Below the pieces are notes generated by a model that was given only the letters and a program-made list of their open reading frames with translations, ran no database searches and was not told the origin of the DNA. Made by a program: the position numbers and the translations under genes. 64,000 bases of DNA from NCBI GenBank assembly GCA_016793775.1, contig JAEULK010000012.1, positions 1 to 64,000 on the forward strand, written 5' to 3'. This DNA is from Sphingopyxis sp. (GTDB taxonomy: Bacteria; Pseudomonadota; Alphaproteobacteria; Sphingomonadales; Sphingomonadaceae). Positions 24,544 through 34,461 of this stretch are shown here, in pieces. Positions within the stretch are counted from its first letter, which is position 1; the number at the start of each line of letters is the position of its first letter.

Positions 24544-27500
24544 CAGAAAGTCTCCACCGGCTGGTCGCCCTTTTTATTGCGGCGGAACCAGCGGTTCGCG
24601 CGGTCGCCGAGGCGGCGGCAAAGGACATAGAAGAGCGGGGTGAAGATCAGCCCGAAGATCGTCACGCCGATCATGCCGAAGGTCACCGCGGTGCCGAGCG
24701 ACTGGCGCATTTCCTGCCCCGGCCCCGAGGCGGTCGCGAGCGGGATGACGCCGAAGATGAAGGCGAAGCTGGTCATCAGGATCGGGCGCAGGCGCGAGCG
24801 CGCGGCATGGACCGCGGCGTCATATTTGTTCATCCCGTCCTCTTCCTCGCCCTGCTTGGCGAATTCGACGATCAGGATCGCGTTCTTCGCGGCGAGCGCG
24901 ATCAGCACGACCAGGCCGACCTGCGTCAGGATATTATTGTCCATGCCGCGCAGGTTCACCCCGAGCATCGCGGCGAGGATGCACATCGGCACGATCAGGA
25001 TCACCGCGAGCGGCAGCGGCAGCGATTCATATTGCGCCGCAAGCACGAGAAAGACGAACACCACCGCGAGCAGGAAGATCAGCACCGAACTGCTTCCCGC
25101 CGCCTTTTGCTGATAGGCGAGGCCGGTCCATTCATAGGCGAAGCCGGCGGGCAGCGTCTTGTCGGCGAGACCCTCCATCGCGATCAGCGCCGTGCCCGAC
25201 GAGACCCCCGGCGCCGCCTGTCCCTGCAGCTCGACCGCGGGGAAGAGATTGTAGCGCACCACGCGCGTCGGGCCGCTGTCGTTGCGGAAGGTGGCGACCG
25301 ACGACAGCGGCACCATCTCGCCCGAGGTCGAGCGCACCTGCAGCCGCCCGACGTCCTCGATGCTGGCGCGCGAGGTCGGTTCGGCCTGGGCGGTGACGCG
25401 GAAAGTGCGGCCGAGGAAGTTGAAATCGTTGACATAGGTCGATGCGAGATAGGTGCCGAGCGCCGAATAGACCTGGCTCGGGTCGACGCCGAGGATCTGC
25501 GCCTTGTCGCGGTCGACATCGGCGAAGATGCGCGGGCTGCCCGTGTTGAATGTCGAATAGACCTGTTGCACATCCTTCATCTGCGCCGCGCCGCCCATCA
25601 TCGCGCCGGTAACCTGTTCGAGCTCCCTGTAGCTCTGGCCGTCCCGCGCCTGCAGCATCATCGCAAAGCCGTTACCGTTGCCCAGTCCCTGTACAGCGGG
25701 CGGCGCGATGACGAACGCCTGCGCCTCGGGCAGCGCGTTCGCGAGCACGCCCGACAATTGCTGCGACAGCGCCGCGGCGGAAAGCTTGCTGCCGCGTTCG
25801 TCCCAATCCTTGAGGCGGACGAACATCGTCCCGGCGTTCGAGGCGCTGGAGAAGCTCGACCCGTCGAGCCCCGCGAAGGTCGCGATATTGTTGACGCCCT
25901 CGACCTTGGCGACTTCCTTCTGCGCGCGTTCGAGCACTTCGCTGGTGCGGTCGAGCGAGGCGCCGGGGGGCAGTTGGACGACGCCGATCAGGACGCCCTG
26001 ATCCTGGTCGGGGATGAAGCCCGTCGGGGTATCGACGAGCCGCCAGCCGGTCGCGGCGAGCAGCACGGCATAAATGGCGAGCATCACCGGCGTCTTGCGC
26101 ACCAGCGAGGCGGTGGTGCGACCGTAGCGGTCGGATAGCTTGTCGAAGCCGCTGTTGAACTTGTCGGCGGCGGTGCGGAAGAAGCGCGCGACGCGGTTCT
26201 TCGGCGGCGCGGGATGCTCCTCATGCGGTTTCAGCAGCAGCGCTGCCATCGCGGGCGACAGCGTCAGCGAGGTGAGCAAGGAGAAAACCGTCGCTGCGGC
26301 GATCGTCACCGCGAACTGCTGGTAAAAGATGCCGGGGATGCCGGGGACGAAGGCGGTCGGAACGAACACCGCGACGAGCACCAGCCCGATCGCGATCAGC
26401 GCGCCCGACACCTCGTCCATCGTGCGGTGCGCGGCTTCGCGCGGGGACAGCCCCTCGCGGATATGCTTCTCGACCGCCTCGACGACGACGATCGCATCGT
26501 CGACGACGATGCCGACCGCGAGCACCAGCGCGAACAAAGAGAGCGAGTTGATCGAGAAACCGAGCGCGAGCTGGACCGCGAAGGTACCCACGAGCGCCAC
26601 CGGGATCGCGACGATCGGGATGATCGCGGCACGCCAGGTCTGGAGGAAAACGAGCACGACGAGCACGACGAGAAAGATCGCCTCGACCAGCGTCTCCTGT
26701 ACCGCGGTCACCGATGCCTCGACATATTCGGTCGGGTTGTAGGGGATCGAGTAGCTGACCCCCGGCGGGAAGTCCTTCGACGCCGCCTCGACCTCTTTCA
26801 GCACCAGGTTGGCGGCGTTGAGCGCATTGGCGCCCGGCTGCTGGATCACCGCCATGCCGACGCCCTGCCGGCCATCGAAGCGACCGCGGATGCCATAATC
26901 CTGTGCGCCGAGTTCGACGCGGCCGATGTCCTTGATCCGCGTGATCGCGCCGTTGGCGGTGTCGGTCTTGATCACGACATTGGCGAATTGTTCGGGGCTG
27001 ACGAGGCGGCCGGGGACTTGTACCGGCAGTTCGAAGGCGGGATTGCCCTTGCCATAGGGCGGCGCGCCGACCGAACCGCCGGCGACCTGGACATTCTGGC
27101 TTTGCAGCGCGGCGACGATTTCGGGTGCGGTCAGGTTGCGCGCCGCGGCCTTGTCGGGATCGATCCAGATCCGCATCGAATAGAAACCGCCGCCGAAAAT
27201 CTGCACCCCGCCGATGCCGTCGAGGCGCAGCAGCCGGTCGCGCAGCGTCGAGTTCGCATAATTGCCGACATAATCGACGTCGATAGCGGGATCGGTCGAG
27301 GTCAGCGCGACGATCATCAGGAAGCCCGATTCCTGCTTGTTCACCTGCACGCCGATCTGGCGCACCTGTTGGGGCAGGCGCGGTTCGGCGAGCGCGACGC
27401 GGTTCTGCACCAGCACCTGCGCGGCATCGAGGTCGGTGCCCGGCTGGAAAGTGACGGTGATCTGCGCCTGCCCCTGCGTCGATGAGGATTGCAGATAGAG

Positions 27501-27731
27501 CATGTCCTCGACGCCGTTGATCTCCTGCTCCAGCGTCGCGGCGACCGTCTCGGCGATCGTCTCGGACGAGGCGCCGGGATAGGCGGCGGTGATGCTGATC
27601 GTCGGCGGCGCGATCTCGGGATATTGGGCGAGCGGCAGCTGCGGGTAAGCGAAGGCGCCGATCAGCGTGATGAAGATCGCGATGACCGCCGCGAAGATCG
27701 GGCGGTCGACGAAGAAGCGGCTGAAATTCAC
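24543..27731 (-). CDS. RND multidrug efflux pump, AcrB/HAE1 type
   Basis: 1062 residues, the length of AcrB-type transporters. The N-terminus MNFSRFFVDRPIFAAVIAI and TLIGAFAYPQLPLAQYPEI is typical; the proton-relay aspartates are in GIVVDDAIVVVEAVEKH near residue 410, and a second TM block carries AAKNAILIVEFAKQGEEE. Two large periplasmic loops follow TM1 and TM7. Proton-driven export of drugs, detergents or aromatic toxins is the expected role. It overlaps the adaptor gene as ATGA. Close to an aromatic catabolic island, it may protect from toxic substrates, but that is conjecture. Confidence 0.96.
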   Translation of the reverse strand: MNFSRFFVDRPIFAAVIAIFITLIGAFAYPQLPLAQYPEIAPPTISITAAYPGASSETIAETVAATLEQEINGVEDMLYLQSSSTQGQAQITVTFQPGTDLDAAQVLVQNRVALAEPRLPQQVRQIGVQVNKQESGFLMIVALTSTDPAIDVDYVGNYANSTLRDRLLRLDGIGGVQIFGGGFYSMRIWIDPDKAAARNLTAPEIVAALQSQNVQVAGGSVGAPPYGKGNPAFELPVQVPGRLVSPEQFANVVIKTDTANGAITRIKDIGRVELGAQDYGIRGRFDGRQGVGMAVIQQPGANALNAANLVLKEVEAASKDFPPGVSYSIPYNPTEYVEASVTAVQETLVEAIFLVVLVVLVFLQTWRAAIIPIVAIPVALVGTFAVQLALGFSINSLSLFALVLAVGIVVDDAIVVVEAVEKHIREGLSPREAAHRTMDEVSGALIAIGLVLVAVFVPTAFVPGIPGIFYQQFAVTIAAATVFSLLTSLTLSPAMAALLLKPHEEHPAPPKNRVARFFRTAADKFNSGFDKLSDRYGRTTASLVRKTPVMLAIYAVLLAATGWRLVDTPTGFIPDQDQGVLIGVVQLPPGASLDRTSEVLERAQKEVAKVEGVNNIATFAGLDGSSFSSASNAGTMFVRLKDWDERGSKLSAAALSQQLSGVLANALPEAQAFVIAPPAVQGLGNGNGFAMMLQARDGQSYRELEQVTGAMMGGAAQMKDVQQVYSTFNTGSPRIFADVDRDKAQILGVDPSQVYSALGTYLASTYVNDFNFLGRTFRVTAQAEPTSRASIEDVGRLQVRSTSGEMVPLSSVATFRNDSGPTRVVRYNLFPAVELQGQAAPGVSSGTALIAMEGLADKTLPAGFAYEWTGLAYQQKAAGSSSVLIFLLAVVFVFLVLAAQYESLPLPLAVILIVPMCILAAMLGVNLRGMDNNILTQVGLVVLIALAAKNAILIVEFAKQGEEEDGMNKYDAAVHAARSRLRPILMTSFAFIFGVIPLATASGPGQEMRQSLGTAVTFGMIGVTIFGLIFTPLFYVLCRRLGDRANRWFRRNKKGDQPVETF

Positions 27732-28903
27732 TTCGCGGCCCCTTGGCTTTCACCCTTTGCCTTGGGCGCTGCTTTCGGGGTCAGCACCTTGCCGTCGGGC
27801 GCGATCGTCCCCGCCTGCACCTTGGCGGGCTTGCCCGGCATCGCGCGCTGGATGCCGCCGACGATGATGCGGTCCTTGGCGGTGACCCCGCTCTTGATCA
27901 CCTGCAATTTGCCCACGACGGGGCCCAGCGTGACCGGGCGCGCCTGCACGACATCCTTGGGGCCGATGACATAGACGACGCGGCGCGGACCGTCGGTGAC
28001 GATCGCGGTGTCGGGGAGCAGGAAGGCCGGACGCGGCGCCGCGGCGGCGAGCTGAAGTTGGCCGAACAGCCCCGGGCGCAGCGCGCCATCGGGATTCTGG
28101 ACGACCGCGCGCACGGTGATCGTGCCCGACCCGTTCGACAGCGCATTGTCGACGAAATCGATGCGGCCGTTGATGCTGTAGTCTTCGCCGCCCTGCAGCT
28201 TGATGCGGACGGGGGCATTTTGCAACGTGTCGCCGCGCCGCTCATAATCGAGCAGGCTCGCCTCGGACCCCTGGAAGCTGAAATGAATGGGGCTGGTCGA
28301 CACGACCGTGGTCAGGACCGTCTGGTCGGCGGTCACGGCATTGCCGGGATCGACCAGCCGCTGCGACACGCGGCCCGAGATCGGGGCGACGACACGGGTG
28401 AAGCCGACGTTGAGCGCGGCGGCGCGTATCGCGGCATTGGCGGCGGCGACATCGGCCTCGCCCGTGCGGACGGCGGCGCGGCGCTGTTCGACCTCTTCCT
28501 GGCTGGCCGCCTGCGACTTGGCGAGGGTTTCGCTGCGCGCGAGTTCGGTACGCGCATTGGCGAGCGTCGCCGCCGCGCGGGCGAGCTGCGCGCGCGCCTG
28601 GTCGAGGGCGGCCTGGGCCGGGCGCGCGTCGATGGAAAAGAGCAATTGCCCGGCGCGGACATATTGGCCGTCGGTGAAATGGCTGCGCTGCAGATAGCCC
28701 GAGGCGCGCGGGCGCACCTCGACGCTGTCGATCGCTTCGAATCGGCCGACATAATCGTCCCATTCGGTGATCTCGCGGACCAATGGCGGGGCGGCGGTGA
28801 CCGGCAATTGCGGCGGACCGCCCTGCGCCTCGTCGCCGCCCGAACAGGCGGCGAGAGTCAGCGAGGCGAGCAGCGAAAACGCGAGGCGCGGGCGCAAGGT
28901 CAT
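27728..28903 (-). CDS. RND efflux periplasmic adaptor (MFP/AcrA family)
   Basis: 391 residues. A lipobox (LLASLTLAAC, Cys20) indicates an inner-membrane lipoprotein. The lipoyl half-motif VRPRASGYLQRSHFTDGQYV, a long hairpin (ALDQARAQLARAAATLANART) and RVVAPISGRVSQRLVDPGN, followed by the beta-barrel domain, are typical of AcrA/MexA. It links the pump and the outer membrane channel. First gene of the operon and divergent from the TetR gene. The promoter at 28986-29014 overlaps a 14-base palindrome. Confidence 0.94.
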   Translation of the reverse strand: MTLRPRLAFSLLASLTLAACSGGDEAQGGPPQLPVTAAPPLVREITEWDDYVGRFEAIDSVEVRPRASGYLQRSHFTDGQYVRAGQLLFSIDARPAQAALDQARAQLARAAATLANARTELARSETLAKSQAASQEEVEQRRAAVRTGEADVAAANAAIRAAALNVGFTRVVAPISGRVSQRLVDPGNAVTADQTVLTTVVSTSPIHFSFQGSEASLLDYERRGDTLQNAPVRIKLQGGEDYSINGRIDFVDNALSNGSGTITVRAVVQNPDGALRPGLFGQLQLAAAAPRPAFLLPDTAIVTDGPRRVVYVIGPKDVVQARPVTLGPVVGKLQVIKSGVTAKDRIIVGGIQRAMPGKPAKVQAGTIAPDGKVLTPKAAPKAKGESQGAAK

Positions 28904-28985
28904 GTTCTTGTATCTTTTCTTGTCCAGGGCGGTCCGACACCGCGCGACAGGGAGGGGGGAGGCGCCGCGCGATGTCAGACCCTGC

Positions 28986-29026
28986 CGATTAATCTGCGTC
29001 AGCGTTCAAGTCAACAGGTGTTGATT
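28986..29026. promoter_or_regulatory. Divergent promoter and TetR operator for the efflux operon
   Basis: A palindrome TCAACA-GG-TGTTGA lies at 29011-29024, extended by AA/TT two bases further out. On the minus strand it overlaps TTGACT (29014-29009), which is followed by a 17-base spacer and TAATCG (28991-28986), a good sigma-70 promoter for the adaptor gene. On the plus strand TTGATT (29021-29026) could be part of the tetR promoter. Repressor binding here would block both genes. Site and regulator pair are inferred from position. Confidence 0.65.
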
Positions 29027-29054
29027 TAGTTTTCGGCATCGATATGGTCGGTCC

Positions 29055-29639
29055 ATGGAGAGAGAGACCGTAATCAAGAAACGCGACGCTGTCGCGACCC
29101 GCGCCGCGATCCTGGCAGCGGCACACCAGCGCTTCCTGCGTGAGAGTTACGACAGCGTCGGGCTGCGCGATATCGCCGGCGCCGCCGGGGTCGATGTCGC
29201 GCTGATCAGCCGCTATTTCGGCGGCAAGGAAGGGCTGTTCCGCGAGGTCGTCTCGCACGAGGACAAGCCCAAGGTGTTTCGCGAACCGAAGAGCGTCGCC
29301 GAACTTCCCGGCTATCTGGCGAGGCTCGTCATCGACGATGCCGACGAAGACCGCGAGCAGCGGATGGAGATGTTCATCATCATGCTCCGCTCGGCCTCGT
29401 CGCCCAAGGCGAGCGAGATCATCCGCGATCTTGTCCATCTCGATGTGCTCGGCCCGCTGACCGAACTCATCGGCGGCGAACAGGCCGAACTGCGGGCGAA
29501 CATGCTGCTCGCGATCCTGATGGGGGTCGGGGTGGTGCGCACGATCATGATGGTCGACGATTTTGCCGGCAGCGACGCCGATGTCGCCGAATGCACCGAG
29601 CGCTTCCGCTGCCTGTTCGCGGCGGCGCTTACTTGCTGA
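29055..29639 (+). CDS. TetR family regulator of the adjacent efflux operon
   Basis: 194 residues. The N-terminal helix-turn-helix is clear: TRAAILAAAHQRFLRESY then LRDIAGAAGVDVALISRYF, followed by GGKEGLFREVV. The remainder is a helical ligand domain with no recognised specificity motif. It is divergent from the RND operon and the intervening palindrome TCAACA-N2-TGTTGA is the likely binding site, as with AcrR/TtgR-type repressors. No strong ribosome site precedes the ATG, so a short or leaderless transcript is possible. Confidence 0.9.
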   Translation: MERETVIKKRDAVATRAAILAAAHQRFLRESYDSVGLRDIAGAAGVDVALISRYFGGKEGLFREVVSHEDKPKVFREPKSVAELPGYLARLVIDDADEDREQRMEMFIIMLRSASSPKASEIIRDLVHLDVLGPLTELIGGEQAELRANMLLAILMGVGVVRTIMMVDDFAGSDADVAECTERFRCLFAAALTC

Positions 29640-29656
29640 AGGAACTCCCGCGCGGT

Positions 29657-32600
29657 TCAATGGAAGTCTCGCGATTTGGGCAGGATGCGGACGTCGCGTG
29701 GGTGGCCGTGGCGATAGCCGCGCGGCGGCTGCGGATTGGCGACGACATCGGCGCGCAGCAGGTCGGGCGGCCGCACCTTGTGCCCGTCGCCGAGCGTGTC
29801 GAGCATCGCGGTACGGTCGATGATGCGGTTCGCCATCAGATGGACCACGCCCTCCTTGCTGCGCTGGATTTCGCCCGCGACCTCCATCAACCGCGACGCC
29901 ATGACGGCACGACGATAACGCTCCATCAGGCGCGCCCACAGCAGGATGTTGACGACCCCGCTCTCGTCCTCGATCGTGATGAAGACCGCATTGCCCTTGC
30001 CCGGCCGCTGGCGGATCAGCACGACTCCGGCGGTGCGGACGAGCGATCCGTTTTTCGCCGCCGCGACCCCGGCGGCGCTCAACAGGCCCTCGCGTTCGAA
30101 AGCGTCGCGCAGGAACACCATCGGATGGCCCTTCAGCGACAATCGCGTCGTCTGGTAATCGGTCAGCACATGCTCGACCAGCGGGGTGGGCGGCAGCTTG
30201 GCGTCATCCTCGGCGCCGAGTTCGTTCGCCTCGGCGGCGCCGAACAAAGGCAACACCCCCTGCCGCACCCGCCGCGCGTCCCACAAAGCCGGGCGCCGTT
30301 CGAGCCCCATCGAATTGCACGCATCGGCCTCGGCGAGCAGCCGCAGCGCGCGCGACGGCAGGTTCGCGCGCCGCGCGAGTTCCTCGACGCTGGCGAAGGG
30401 GGTGGTGCGGGCAGCGACGATCTGTTCCGCCCATGCCTCGCGAAACCCGTCGACCTGCCGAAAGCCGAGCCGTAGCGCGAGCGCGCCGTCGTCGCGCCGT
30501 TCGAGGCTGTTGTCCCATGTGCTGAAATCGACATCGACCTCCCGCACCTCGACCCCATGCCCCTGCGCGTCGCGGACCAGCTGGGCTGGGGCGTAGAAGC
30601 CCATCGGCTGCGAATTGAGCAACCCGCAACAAAAGACGGCGGGATGATAATGCTTGATCCACGACGAGACATAGACGAGCCGCGCGAAGGACTGGGCGTG
30701 GCTTTCGGGAAAGCCATAGCTGCCGAACCCCTCGATCTGCTTGAAGCAGCGCTCGGCGAACGCCTTTTCATAGCCGCGGCGCATCATGCCGCCGACCATC
30801 TTCTCGCGAAAATTGTCGATCGTGCCGACGTTGCGAAAGGTCGCCATCGCGCGGCGGAGACCATTCGCTTCTTCGGGCGTAAAACCCGCGGCGACGATAG
30901 CGAGTTTCATTGCCTGCTCTTGGAACAGGGGGACGCCATAAGTATCACCCAATACATCGACGAGCTCGTCCTGAGGATATTCCGGATCTGGCGACGGATA
31001 TTCTACCGCCTCCTCGTTGTTCCGGCGGCGCAGATAGGGGTGCACCATGTCCCCCTCGATCGGACCCGGGCGGACGATCGCGACCTGCACGACCAGATCG
31101 TAGAGTTTGCGCGGCCGCAGGCGCGGCAGCATGTTGATCTGTGCGCGGCTTTCGACCTGAAAGACCCCGATGCTGTCGCCCTTGCACAGCATGTCGTAGA
31201 CGGCGGGGTCCCTGGAATCGATGTCGAGTTCCAGCGTATGGTCGCCAAGGCCGTGCTCGCGCATCAGGTCGTAGCATTTGCGGATGCAGGTCAGCATGCC
31301 GAGCGCGAGCACATCGACCTTCATCAGGCCGAGCGCGTCGATGTCGTCCTTGTCCCATTCGATGAAGGTACGATCTTCCATCGCGGCATTATGGATCGGC
31401 ACCAGCTCGTCGAGCCGACCCTGCGTCAGCACGAAGCCGCCGACATGCTGCGACAGATGGCGCGGCGCCTCCAGCAACTCGCCGACCAAGCGGTGCAGCC
31501 GCTCGATCTCGCCATTGTGCGGATCGAGTCCGGCCTGGACCAATCGCTCGATGGGGACTTCATCGCCCCAGTTTCCCCAACTCGTGTCGGCAAGGCGTGC
31601 GGTGACGTCTTCGCTGAGGCCCAGCGCCTTGCCGACCTCGCGGATCGTGCTGCGCGGGCGGTAATGGATGACGGTCGCGGCGATCGCGGCGCGGTCGCGC
31701 GTGTAGCGACCATAGATATACTGGATCACTTCCTCGCGCCGCTCATGCTCGAAATCGACGTCGATGTCGGGGGGCTCGTCACGCTCGGCCGACACGAAGC
31801 GCGAGAAAAGCAGTTTATGCTCGTCGGGATCGACCGAGGTGACCCCGAGCAGAAAGCAGACGATCGAATTGGCGGCCGAACCCCGGCCTTGGCACAGGAT
31901 GGGAGGCTTTTGGTCGCGGGCAAAGCGAACGAGTTCGTGGACGGTCAGGAAATAATAGACGTAATTCCGGCGCCTGATCAGGCGAAGTTCGTTGCCGATC
32001 AGCTTGCGAATCTTGGGGGTGAGGGGGGGTCCGTACCGCTTCTCCGCCGCGGTCTTCACCAGATGATGAAGATAGTTGAACGGCTTCCAGCCGGGCGGAA
32101 CCGGTTCGTGCGGATATTCATAGCGCAGGTCCTCAAGATCGAAATCGATGCGCGCGAGCAGCTTGGCGCTTTGCTCGATCGCCTTGGGATAGCCGTCGAA
32201 CAACCGCTTCATTTCGGCCGGCGCCTTCAGATGGCGTTCGCCATTGGCGCGGAGCAGCTTGCCGGCTTTCCGCACCGTCTTTCCTTCGCGAATGCAGGTG
32301 ATGATATCGTGCAGCGGGCGCTGCGCGGGGGCCGCGTAAAGCGCGTCATTGGTGGCAAGCAGCGGGACACCGGTGGCCGCCGACAGCCGCTGCAGCTCGG
32401 CCAGACGGCGGGCATCCGCGCCCGATTGCGGCATGGTGGCGGCCAGCCACACCGATTTCGGTCGTTTGCGCTTGAGGGTGCGAAGCACTGCCTCGTCGCC
32501 TTCCATCGCGATCAGCAACAGGTCGTCGCAATGCTCCAGCAGATCGTCCAGATAAAGGGTGCAGTCGCCCTTTTTTGCGCGCAGGTTTCCGATCGACAGC

Positions 32601-32914
32601 AGCCGCGTCAGCCGGCCCCAGCCGTGGCGGCTGACCGGATAGGCGACGATGTCGGGGGTGCCGTCGGCGAAGACCAGCCGCGCGCCGACGACCAGCCGGA
32701 AATGGGCGACGCTGTCGGGCGCCTTGACTTGCAACTCCTTCAGAAACGCCCACGCGCGCACCACCCCGGCAACGCTGTTGCGGTCGGCGATGCCGATGCC
32801 GCTCAGGCCGAGGTCGAGCGCGCGCGCGACCATGTCGGCGGGGTGCGACGCGCCGCGCAGGAAGCTGTAATTCGTGGCCGCGACCAGTTCGGCAAAGGCG
32901 GGCGCATCGCTCAC
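29657..32914 (-). CDS. dnaE2: Error-prone DNA polymerase DnaE2 (ImuC)
   Basis: 1085 residues, normal length for DnaE2. A PHP domain starts the protein (FAELVAATNYSFLRGASHP, GIGIADRNSVAG), the C-family polymerase core carries the catalytic aspartates in PPDIDVDFEHERREEVI, and ADP-like motifs such as GRGSAANSIVCFLLG precede it. The C-terminus has an OB-fold (TAGVVLIRQRPGKGNAVFITIEDESG). It performs translesion synthesis with ImuA and ImuB. The start is the GTG at 32914, which overlaps the imuB stop as GTGA. Reading further upstream in frame gives only arginine-rich translation through imuB, so it was not included. Confidence 0.96.
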   Translation of the reverse strand: MSDAPAFAELVAATNYSFLRGASHPADMVARALDLGLSGIGIADRNSVAGVVRAWAFLKELQVKAPDSVAHFRLVVGARLVFADGTPDIVAYPVSRHGWGRLTRLLSIGNLRAKKGDCTLYLDDLLEHCDDLLLIAMEGDEAVLRTLKRKRPKSVWLAATMPQSGADARRLAELQRLSAATGVPLLATNDALYAAPAQRPLHDIITCIREGKTVRKAGKLLRANGERHLKAPAEMKRLFDGYPKAIEQSAKLLARIDFDLEDLRYEYPHEPVPPGWKPFNYLHHLVKTAAEKRYGPPLTPKIRKLIGNELRLIRRRNYVYYFLTVHELVRFARDQKPPILCQGRGSAANSIVCFLLGVTSVDPDEHKLLFSRFVSAERDEPPDIDVDFEHERREEVIQYIYGRYTRDRAAIAATVIHYRPRSTIREVGKALGLSEDVTARLADTSWGNWGDEVPIERLVQAGLDPHNGEIERLHRLVGELLEAPRHLSQHVGGFVLTQGRLDELVPIHNAAMEDRTFIEWDKDDIDALGLMKVDVLALGMLTCIRKCYDLMREHGLGDHTLELDIDSRDPAVYDMLCKGDSIGVFQVESRAQINMLPRLRPRKLYDLVVQVAIVRPGPIEGDMVHPYLRRRNNEEAVEYPSPDPEYPQDELVDVLGDTYGVPLFQEQAMKLAIVAAGFTPEEANGLRRAMATFRNVGTIDNFREKMVGGMMRRGYEKAFAERCFKQIEGFGSYGFPESHAQSFARLVYVSSWIKHYHPAVFCCGLLNSQPMGFYAPAQLVRDAQGHGVEVREVDVDFSTWDNSLERRDDGALALRLGFRQVDGFREAWAEQIVAARTTPFASVEELARRANLPSRALRLLAEADACNSMGLERRPALWDARRVRQGVLPLFGAAEANELGAEDDAKLPPTPLVEHVLTDYQTTRLSLKGHPMVFLRDAFEREGLLSAAGVAAAKNGSLVRTAGVVLIRQRPGKGNAVFITIEDESGVVNILLWARLMERYRRAVMASRLMEVAGEIQRSKEGVVHLMANRIIDRTAMLDTLGDGHKVRPPDLLRADVVANPQPPRGYRHGHPRDVRILPKSRDFH

Positions 32915-34461
32915 GCGAACACCCCGTGGATATACCAGCGCGGGTCGGGCTTTTCGTCGTAGAGCCCGTGGCGGAACAGCCAGAAGCGGCGGCCCTGCGC
33001 ATCCTCGACGCGGTAATAATCGCGCGTCAGCCCGGCGTTGTCGCGGCGGCGCCACCATTCGGCGGCGATCCGTTCGGGGCCTTCGTAGCGGCGCACCGCA
33101 TGGGTGGCGCGGCGCCAACGGAACTGGTGCGGCGGGCCGTCGGGGACCTCGGCGATCACCTCGATCGGCTGCGGCGGGTCGAAGAGGTGGAAGGGGCGCG
33201 TCGGCGGCTCGCCGGGTTCGGGCGCCTGCCAGGGTTCGGGCGGCGGCGCGTCGATCGCGGGCAGCGCGAGCTGCGCCTGTTCGGGGATATGCGTGTCGGC
33301 GGCGAGCAACCGCCGCACCCGCCCGCGCCCGAGCCGCGTCGTCATCCGGTCGACGAGTTCGTCCATTTGCGCGTTGCGCGTCGCGCCGCCTTCGAGCTTC
33401 AATTGCGTCGCGCCCATCGCTTCGAGCCGCGGCACCGCGAGGCGGATCATGTCGAAGCCGAAACCGGGATCGAGCGGGTCGGCGAGCCCGTCCATCCGCT
33501 CGGCGAACAGGCGCATGACGAGCGCGGTATCGCGCGTCGGATGCCCGGTCTCGATCTCGATGCCGCGCGCGAGGCCGTCGCTGCGTAAGAAGGTCGCGCG
33601 GAAATGGCGCCCGCCCTTGCCGCGCTCGCCGAGCGCCTTCATCGCCTCGCCCACCAGTTCGGCGAGTATCCTGGTCGCGTGCGCGCTGCTGCCGAGCGGT
33701 TCGGCGAAGCGGCGTTCGGTCGCGACCGGCGGCGGCGCGATACGCGGGTCGAGCGGGCTCGGCGCATCGCCGAGGATGCGGCGCAGCGCATTTGCGGCGC
33801 CGGCGCCGAAGCGCGCGGCGATATTCGCCATCGGGCGGCTGGCGAGATCGCCGATCGTCTTCAATCCGGCGCGCACCAGCGCGGTCGTCGCCTCGGCTTC
33901 GAGTTCGAGCGCCGCGACGGGCAGGCGGCGCACCGCCTGATCCTCGTCGGGGGCGGGGCGCGTCTGGTAGCGCGCGAGCGCGCGGGCGGCGTCGGCGGTC
34001 GGGCCGAGCGCGATGCGCACGCTCATCCCGAGGCGCGACAGGCGCATCTCCAGATCGTCGATCAATGCCGCCTCGCCGCCCAGCAGATGATCGGTCCCCG
34101 CGATGTCGAGGATCAGCCCGTCGGGGGCGTCGATCGCGACCAGCGGCGTGTAACGGTTGCACCCGAGCGCGAGCCGGTCGAGCCAGGCGGCGTCGGCGAC
34201 CGGGTCGTGGGTGACGACCAGCAGCTCGGGCACCCGCGCGCGCGCGTCGGCGAGCGGCATGCCGGGGGCGAGCCCGACCGCCTGTGCGGCGCGATCGACG
34301 CTCGCCAGGTGAAGCGCGCCGCGCTGCTTCTCGGCGAAGACGAGCGGGGCGTCAGGCGGCCGCGGCGCCGTGCGGCAGAGTCGCTCGGCGGGCAGCCACG
34401 GGAAGAACAGCGCCAGATAGCGCCGCTTCGTCGACCTTTGGCCCAAAGACATGTTCGTCAT
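32911..34461 (-). CDS. imuB: Y-family polymerase-like protein ImuB
   Basis: About 516 residues. The N-terminus RRYLALFFPWLPAERL is typical of ImuB; palm and little-finger regions follow (LVVTHDPVADAAWLDRLA, DGLILDIAGTDHLLGGE, and the HhH-like GLKTIGDLASRPMANIAARFG). ImuB lacks the full acidic catalytic set of true DinB enzymes and acts as the hub that recruits DnaE2 to the clamp. The ATG at 34461 (or 34452) is inside the end of imuA, an overlap of about 100 bases, longer than usual. The stop overlaps dnaE2 as GTGA. Confidence 0.93.
   Translation of the reverse strand: MTNMSLGQRSTKRRYLALFFPWLPAERLCRTAPRPPDAPLVFAEKQRGALHLASVDRAAQAVGLAPGMPLADARARVPELLVVTHDPVADAAWLDRLALGCNRYTPLVAIDAPDGLILDIAGTDHLLGGEAALIDDLEMRLSRLGMSVRIALGPTADAARALARYQTRPAPDEDQAVRRLPVAALELEAEATTALVRAGLKTIGDLASRPMANIAARFGAGAANALRRILGDAPSPLDPRIAPPPVATERRFAEPLGSSAHATRILAELVGEAMKALGERGKGGRHFRATFLRSDGLARGIEIETGHPTRDTALVMRLFAERMDGLADPLDPGFGFDMIRLAVPRLEAMGATQLKLEGGATRNAQMDELVDRMTTRLGRGRVRRLLAADTHIPEQAQLALPAIDAPPPEPWQAPEPGEPPTRPFHLFDPPQPIEVIAEVPDGPPHQFRWRRATHAVRRYEGPERIAAEWWRRRDNAGLTRDYYRVEDAQGRRFWLFRHGLYDEKPDPRWYIHGVFA

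Noticed and set aside
30557..32962. An 801-codon plus-strand frame opposite dnaE2
   Set aside because: Antisense shadow: it has no recognisable motifs, and the minus-strand polymerase is certain.
32915..34162. An N-terminal extension joining dnaE2 to about 400 upstream codons
   Set aside because: The extra part is a frame-shifted reading of imuB with Arg-rich composition. DnaE2 proteins normally begin at the PHP domain, and the GTGA overlap fits.
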